Assembly (NCBI GenBank): GCA_013696265.1 | Contig: JACCYX010000284.1 | Span: 1-9,912, forward strand | From: Chloroflexia bacterium | Lineage (GTDB): Bacteria; Chloroflexota; Chloroflexia; Thermomicrobiales; UBA6265 | Direction: 5' to 3' | Length of the DNA stretch: 9,912 bases | Shown here: piece by piece, positions 6,872-9,912 of the stretch | Numbering within the stretch: the stretch's first letter is position 1 | Layout: every line of letters begins with the position of its first letter | Made by a program: the position numbers and the translations under genes | Notes under the pieces: generated by a model | What the model saw: the letters and a program-made list of their open reading frames with translations, nothing else | What the model was told of the DNA's origin: nothing | The model's database searches: none

Positions 6872-7036
6872 ATGAGCGGGCATCACGAGCGTGTCCCCGT
6901 CGTTGAGCCTACTCGCGTATATCCGCCCGTGGCTCAGTTCAGGCAACACGCAGACCGCAAGCCGAAGTTCCGTGTACCCATCAGATTCGAGGGGATCGAC
7001 TTTGTCTCTGACGAGCCATCTAAAAGACCCGCATAG
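6872..7036 (+). CDS. Possible small ORF overlapping the nuclease-like gene start
   Basis: A 54-codon frame from the ATG at 6872, just after repeat copy 1. It ends 35 nt inside the nuclease-like gene in another frame. The predicted sequence has a plausible mix of residues (for example KFRVPIRFEGIDFVSDEPS) and a G-rich stretch before the ATG, but no recognised motif, and codon bias is only moderate. A stop just after the next gene's start would fit translational coupling. It could equally be a chance frame in a leader. Confidence 0.2.
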   Translation: MSGHHERVPVVEPTRVYPPVAQFRQHADRKPKFRVPIRFEGIDFVSDEPSKRPA

Positions 7037-8258
7037 TCCCGTTCGCGCGTTCCTTCGACATCGCTTCCCAAACACTCGCGAGGTCGTCAAGGATTGCCGT
7101 TCGAGCATGGTCGGTGTCGAGAGGATTCTCCCGCCTGCGTCAGCCGAACGGTATCCCTACGACCTGATTGGCATGGCCATTGACTACCGGCTGCGCTTCT
7201 ACTTCGAGGAAACGCCGCTCCGTGATCTAGTGGCATACCAGGGCATGACGAACGACGAGATGGTTGCTTGTCGCCTTTCCCTCGCGTCTTCAGACGACCG
7301 GAACATAATGGTGGAGCACGGCGCTCAGATATACGAACTCGGCGATTTCGTCCTCGAAATAGTTCCCCTATCGGGGGTGCAGGGGGAGAAGGCATTGACT
7401 GAAGTTCCGCACCCGCTGCGAGAACTCAAGGTGGTCGGCGGCATGCTGTCCTACAGCGGCTCGTTAGTGGATGATCTGGATAGCGAGTTCGACGAGATGT
7501 GCTCAGCCTGCGGCAAGGTCTTCTTCCTTGGCGATGGCACCGTCGCTCGCCCGAACGTGGATGTGTTCGCTAATAGCCTCCGCGACGCGCTGATGGAAGT
7601 GAGCCCCGTGAAGCGCAGACTGGGGCGCTCAGAGGAGGAACTCCTGGCTCGCTACTGCATCGTGTTGTCGCTCTACGAGATGATCTTTCGTTCCGGCGGC
7701 CGCGTGCCCGAGCCCCTCCGCCTCCAGTCGACGGCTTCACCGTGGGTCGCGACAACCGTTGATGACCTGCTGGCGATTCCGCAATCTCACTGGATCGATG
7801 ACCTATGCACGCTCTCCTGGGCCTTCTACGATGACAATGCCGATGTCCTAGAGCGGCCCGTGATCTTGAATCCCACGTTCGATGGAAGCGCCAGTGTCGG
7901 GGGCGCCGACGCTGACATGATCGTTGATGACTGCCTCGTTGATTTCAAACTGACCATTGATTCGGAGCTGAAGAAGCTCGGCGACTGGCTCTACCAACTC
8001 CTCGGATACACTTTGCTCGATTACAGTGACACGTACGGAATCCGCGGCGTCGCACTTTACTTGCCGCGACAACGGACCTGGCTTCGGTGGTCGATCGAAG
8101 ACCTCATTGACAAGCTCAGCGACCACGATTCACCTATTCCTCCGCAGTCGAACGACGAAATCGGCACCGCGTTAGGCAACCTGCGAGCCGAGTTCCGACG
8201 CGTGGTCGAACCGTCATCAGCAAGTTCCAAGTCCAACTCGAAGTTGAGGAAGAGTTAG
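7002..8258 (+). CDS. RecB-type PD-(D/E)XK nuclease-like protein
   Basis: 418 residues starting at TTG 7002, chosen because a GAGGGG ribosome-binding site (6989-6994) sits 7 nt upstream and the family-like part begins here. The frame is open to an ATG at 6891, but that extra stretch is low-complexity and has no good site. A nuclease signature is visible: GADADMI (Asp303, Asp305), then DFK (Asp314, Lys316), then QLLGY (Gln332...Tyr336), the QxxxY motif of RecB/Cas4-like enzymes. The following segment (GVALYLPRQRTWLRW) is the usual next strand. The first 290 residues are mostly helical and include CX2C (Cys167, Cys170), a possible half metal site. No helicase or partner domain is present. It is probably a stand-alone DNA nuclease of a defence or mobile module, next to the AbiE operon. 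Biological target unknown. Confidence 0.72.
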   Translation: MSLTSHLKDPHSPVRAFLRHRFPNTREVVKDCRSSMVGVERILPPASAERYPYDLIGMAIDYRLRFYFEETPLRDLVAYQGMTNDEMVACRLSLASSDDRNIMVEHGAQIYELGDFVLEIVPLSGVQGEKALTEVPHPLRELKVVGGMLSYSGSLVDDLDSEFDEMCSACGKVFFLGDGTVARPNVDVFANSLRDALMEVSPVKRRLGRSEEELLARYCIVLSLYEMIFRSGGRVPEPLRLQSTASPWVATTVDDLLAIPQSHWIDDLCTLSWAFYDDNADVLERPVILNPTFDGSASVGGADADMIVDDCLVDFKLTIDSELKKLGDWLYQLLGYTLLDYSDTYGIRGVALYLPRQRTWLRWSIEDLIDKLSDHDSPIPPQSNDEIGTALGNLRAEFRRVVEPSSASSKSNSKLRKS

Positions 8259-8362
8259 CGCGGTTCTCATTGGAGATGGGCAACATTGACCGGACTGCTA
8301 GACTAGGAGTGAAAGTGGTCTTCGTGGTGGAAGAACGCGCTCACGCGCATTGGCATCCACGC

Positions 8363-8398
8363 CTTCGGGAGACGCCAGGCCCGCCGCCCTGGCCGAAG
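8363..8398. terminator. Weak hairpin between convergent genes
   Basis: The 141-bp gap between the two convergent genes (8259-8399) holds no ORF I can support. Near its end, GCCAGG (8374-8379) pairs with CCTGGC (8388-8393), and CTTCG (8363-8367) can pair with CGAAG (8394-8398) outside it. The position, just past the minus-strand stop at 8400, suits a terminator, but no T-run follows on either strand and internal loops weaken the stem. Confidence 0.2.
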
Positions 8399-8399
8399 A

Positions 8400-8750
8400 T
8401 CACTTTTCATGCTCAACAATGTGTCTCAATCCTCTCAACCGATTCGCCAGGAATGATGAACGTGAGCCGCCAAACACGGTTATGACGTTATGGCTTCCAT
8501 GCTCATCGATGCCGATACTTACCGCGTACCATCGATCATCCACCTGGATCAGGATTCGCTGATTCCCATCGTATGGCCCCGTTTCTTCTCCATGAAATCT
8601 CCAGTGAACCAAGTGCTCGGACAAGGATCGGACCACCGGTGCATCATCCGGATGTTTTTCCAGGATCCTTCGATACTTCTGATCTGCCCAGCGAAGCACG
8701 TCTGGAGTCGGCAAGGGCAGGCTTTCCCGCAACCCTGAAGGCACCACCAC
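8400..8750 (-). CDS. Unknown small protein, intact 3' part of a probably frameshifted gene
   Basis: 116 residues if started at GTG 8750 (three GTG codons in a row), with no convincing ribosome-binding site. The sequence looks like a compact alpha+beta domain: WADQKYRRILEKHPDD, then HLVHWRFHG, then the strands NQRILIQVDDRWYAVSIGI and HNVITVFGGSRSSFLANRL. The helix-then-strands layout with a KHP motif loosely recalls BECR-fold ribonuclease toxins, but I cannot name a family and give no function. The protein-like frame continues upstream to a TGA without a standard start (VLPILEWEIPERRVVVPSGL reads as coding), so the true N-terminus was probably longer; see the next entry. It converges with the nuclease-like gene. 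Confidence 0.5.
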   Translation of the reverse strand: MVVPSGLRESLPLPTPDVLRWADQKYRRILEKHPDDAPVVRSLSEHLVHWRFHGEETGPYDGNQRILIQVDDRWYAVSIGIDEHGSHNVITVFGGSRSSFLANRLRGLRHIVEHEK

Positions 8751-8862
8751 ACGTCGCTCCGGGATTTCCCATTCCAGGATCGGCAGTACATCTGCTCCCC
8801 AGATACCGCCTGGCTCCCTGGTTACGGCGCCATTTGGATGGATGCGTTTCAGTCGTACTCAC
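8751..8862 (-). other. Out-of-frame 5' part of the 8400-8750 gene, with a 4-bp tandem duplication
   Basis: On the minus strand a GTG at 8862 opens M-S-T-T-E-T-H-P and then leaves the frame of the downstream domain. At 8836-8843 the plus strand holds two tandem GGAT units. Removing one joins the frames: MSTTETHPNGAVTREP, then GGIWGADVLPILEWEIP running into the 8750 frame, a 152-residue protein. A GGGAGAG stretch lies 12-15 nt upstream of GTG 8862. The duplication is seen; that it is a mutation (or a sequence error) is inferred. If real, the gene is a recent pseudogene or makes only the shorter 116-residue form. Confidence 0.45.
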
Positions 8863-9131
8863 GTCGCCGTGTCGTCTCTCCCGTGAGAATCGCGATAGAC
8901 GAGGGGTCTCGTTGGCATTGTCGCGCACGCTCCGACGATCACACCGTCATTGACCGTATTTCATCGTCTTCCTGTTGGGCCGAGCCTGCCACTCCCTCGC
9001 ATCAGATGGGGAACATTATCGCCGCCGCTTTGCCGCTGAAAGCGCCAATCGGCCAGATTCAGAACAACTGCGATCCCAACAGCCATACACGGAGGCGCAT
9101 CCCGCGCAGGCTTCACATCGTGTGCCTGATA
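8863..9131. other. Gene-free stretch before repeat copy 2
   Basis: About 270 bp without a supportable gene. Short frames on both strands lack ribosome-binding sites and family resemblance. I see no tRNA, strong hairpin or repeat here. It should contain the promoter of the minus-strand gene at 8862, but no clear -35/-10 pair stands out. Confidence 0.4.
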
Positions 9132-9282
9132 CCCGCGGTACAATTCCGCCTAACTATGGGAAGCAGGATGCGCCTGGATCGCGCGGCGCGCTATCGCTCA
9201 TGGCAATACCGCGGAAGGTCTGGATCGTGGGCGTCATCATCTCGTGCATGCCTTCGAACCTTTCACATGCCAACGCCAGTCG
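9132..9282. repeat. Imperfect 151-bp direct repeat, copy 2, in the E1 alpha leader
   Basis: Same orientation as copy 1 (6713-6862), about 91% identical. TACAAT (9139-9144) is a 5/6 match to a -10 box and is conserved in both copies. No -35 at standard spacing is convincing in either copy. If it is the promoter of the dehydrogenase gene, the leader would be about 225 nt long. Hairpin 9177-9195 (GAT-c-GCGC, loop GGC, GCGC-t-ATC) is fully Watson-Crick apart from one mismatch. Sequence upstream of 9132 quickly loses similarity to that upstream of 6713. Confidence 0.75.
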
Positions 9283-9375
9283 ATAGCCGTGCGCGATCCA
9301 GGGATTGCCTGTAACCCGTTGATCGAATCGGTGGGGTGCCGCGCTGGCGCTCCTCAGCATCCCGAGAGGCCATAC

Positions 9376-9912
9376 ATGGCGACCACCCAAAGCCAGGGCA
9401 AACGGCGACGTTCGGCAACGACGCCGGCGAAAAACGGGAGCGACGGTTCCCCCCGCGACGACAAGCGCACCCAACTCGACGCAGATGCGCTCGTCGCGCT
9501 TTATGACAAGATGGTGCACATCCGGCTCTTCGAGGATGCCGCCCAGCGGGGCTTCCGCCAGGGTAAAGTCGGCGGCTACATGCACGTCTACAGCGGCCAG
9601 GAAGCGGTCGCCACCGGGTTCCTTGACACCTTCCATGAAGGCGATTATGTCATCACCGCCTACCGCGACCACGCCCACGTCCTGCTGCTCGGGTCCGACC
9701 CCTAGGCGGTCATGGCCGAACTCTACGGCAAGGGCACCGGGCTGGTGAAGGGCAAGGGCGGCTCGATGCACCTCTTCGATGTCGCCAACGGGTTTTACGG
9801 CGGCTACGGCATCGTCGGCGGGCACATCCCGCTCGGGGTCGGCCTGGCCTTCGGCCAGGCGTACCAGAAGACTGGCGGCATCACCCAGCTCTACCTCGGC
9901 GACGGCGCGATC
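9376..9912 (+). CDS. pdhA: Pyruvate/2-oxo acid dehydrogenase E1 component alpha subunit, 5' part, interrupted by an in-frame TAG
   Basis: Starts at ATG 9376 with GAGAGG (9364-9369) 6 nt upstream, and runs off the window. A lysine/arginine-rich N-terminal tail of about 35 residues precedes the catalytic domain: LYDKMVHIRLFEDAA, then GGYMHVYSGQEAVATG, then YRDHAH (about 96-101), GKGGSMHLFD (126-135) and GDGAI (175-179), the start of the thiamine diphosphate GDG motif. This is the E1 alpha fold that decarboxylates pyruvate (or acetoin or a branched-chain oxo acid) with E1 beta and passes the acyl group to E2 lipoate in the cytoplasm. Codon 110 (9703-9705) is TAG, after GSDP and before AVMAELYGK, where relatives usually have Lys or Arg. 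The conserved frame continues perfectly afterwards, so this is one nonsense codon, not a frameshift. It could be a mutation, sequence error or readthrough. Choice among pyruvate, acetoin and branched-chain subtype is uncertain. Confidence 0.85.

Noticed and set aside
9703..9705. TAG read as pyrrolysine or a general recoding
   Set aside because: Other genes in the window use TAG as a normal stop (for example 8256-8258), no pyl genes are here, and nothing at this site in E1 alpha calls for a special residue.
9154..9825. Minus-strand frame of 223 codons opposite E1 alpha
   Set aside because: Antisense to a clearly conserved dehydrogenase gene; no motifs.
1..9912. CRISPR arrays, tRNA or rRNA genes, complete insertion sequences
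   Set aside because: No regularly spaced short repeats, no cloverleaf pattern, and no transposase frame or terminal inverted repeats were seen on either strand.

Overview
The window is GC-rich bacterial DNA. Base composition, the GC-ending codons of most genes and a REP-like palindrome at the left edge would fit a Chloroflexota/Thermomicrobia-like chromosome, but no marker gene here fixes the taxon, so treat that as a weak inference.

Left part (1-4688). A perfect 19-bp inverted repeat opens the window. It is followed by a small proline-rich, probably disordered protein (210-641) and a 66-residue single-pass membrane protein on the opposite strand (688-888). Next comes a proline-rich protein (942-1556) with a membrane segment and a basic C-terminal domain; its frame is open upstream to 828 and there encodes a zinc-ribbon-like CX4C/CX2C pattern, although no ATG, GTG or TTG start is present. 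A 1035-residue HerA/FtsK-type ATPase (1581-4688) with intact Walker A and B motifs and a late CX2CX3C cluster follows 24 bp later. The last two genes look like one operon: a membrane-associated ATP-driven machine acting on DNA or protein, with no assigned function.

Middle part (4689-6644). This is a type IV toxin-antitoxin (AbiE) operon: AbiEi antitoxin/repressor (4852-5760), then AbiEii nucleotidyltransferase toxin (5763-6644) 2 bp later. A good sigma70-type promoter lies upstream, with its -10 inside a perfect 39-bp odd palindrome that is a strong candidate for the AbiEi operator.

Right part (6645-9912). Two 150-bp imperfect direct repeats (about 91% identical) bracket a 2.3-kb module. It holds a RecB-type PD-(D/E)XK nuclease-like protein with a TTG start (7002-8258) and, convergent to it, an unrecognised gene (8400-8750) whose 5' part appears shifted out of frame by a 4-bp tandem duplication. 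The second repeat lies in the leader of the thiamine-diphosphate dehydrogenase E1 alpha subunit (9376 to the window edge). That gene has a well-conserved frame broken by a single in-frame TAG at codon 110.

Overall, a probable defence or accessory segment (AbiE plus nuclease module), with lower GC at third codon positions than the ATPase gene, sits between a HerA-type ATPase operon and a core-metabolism gene.
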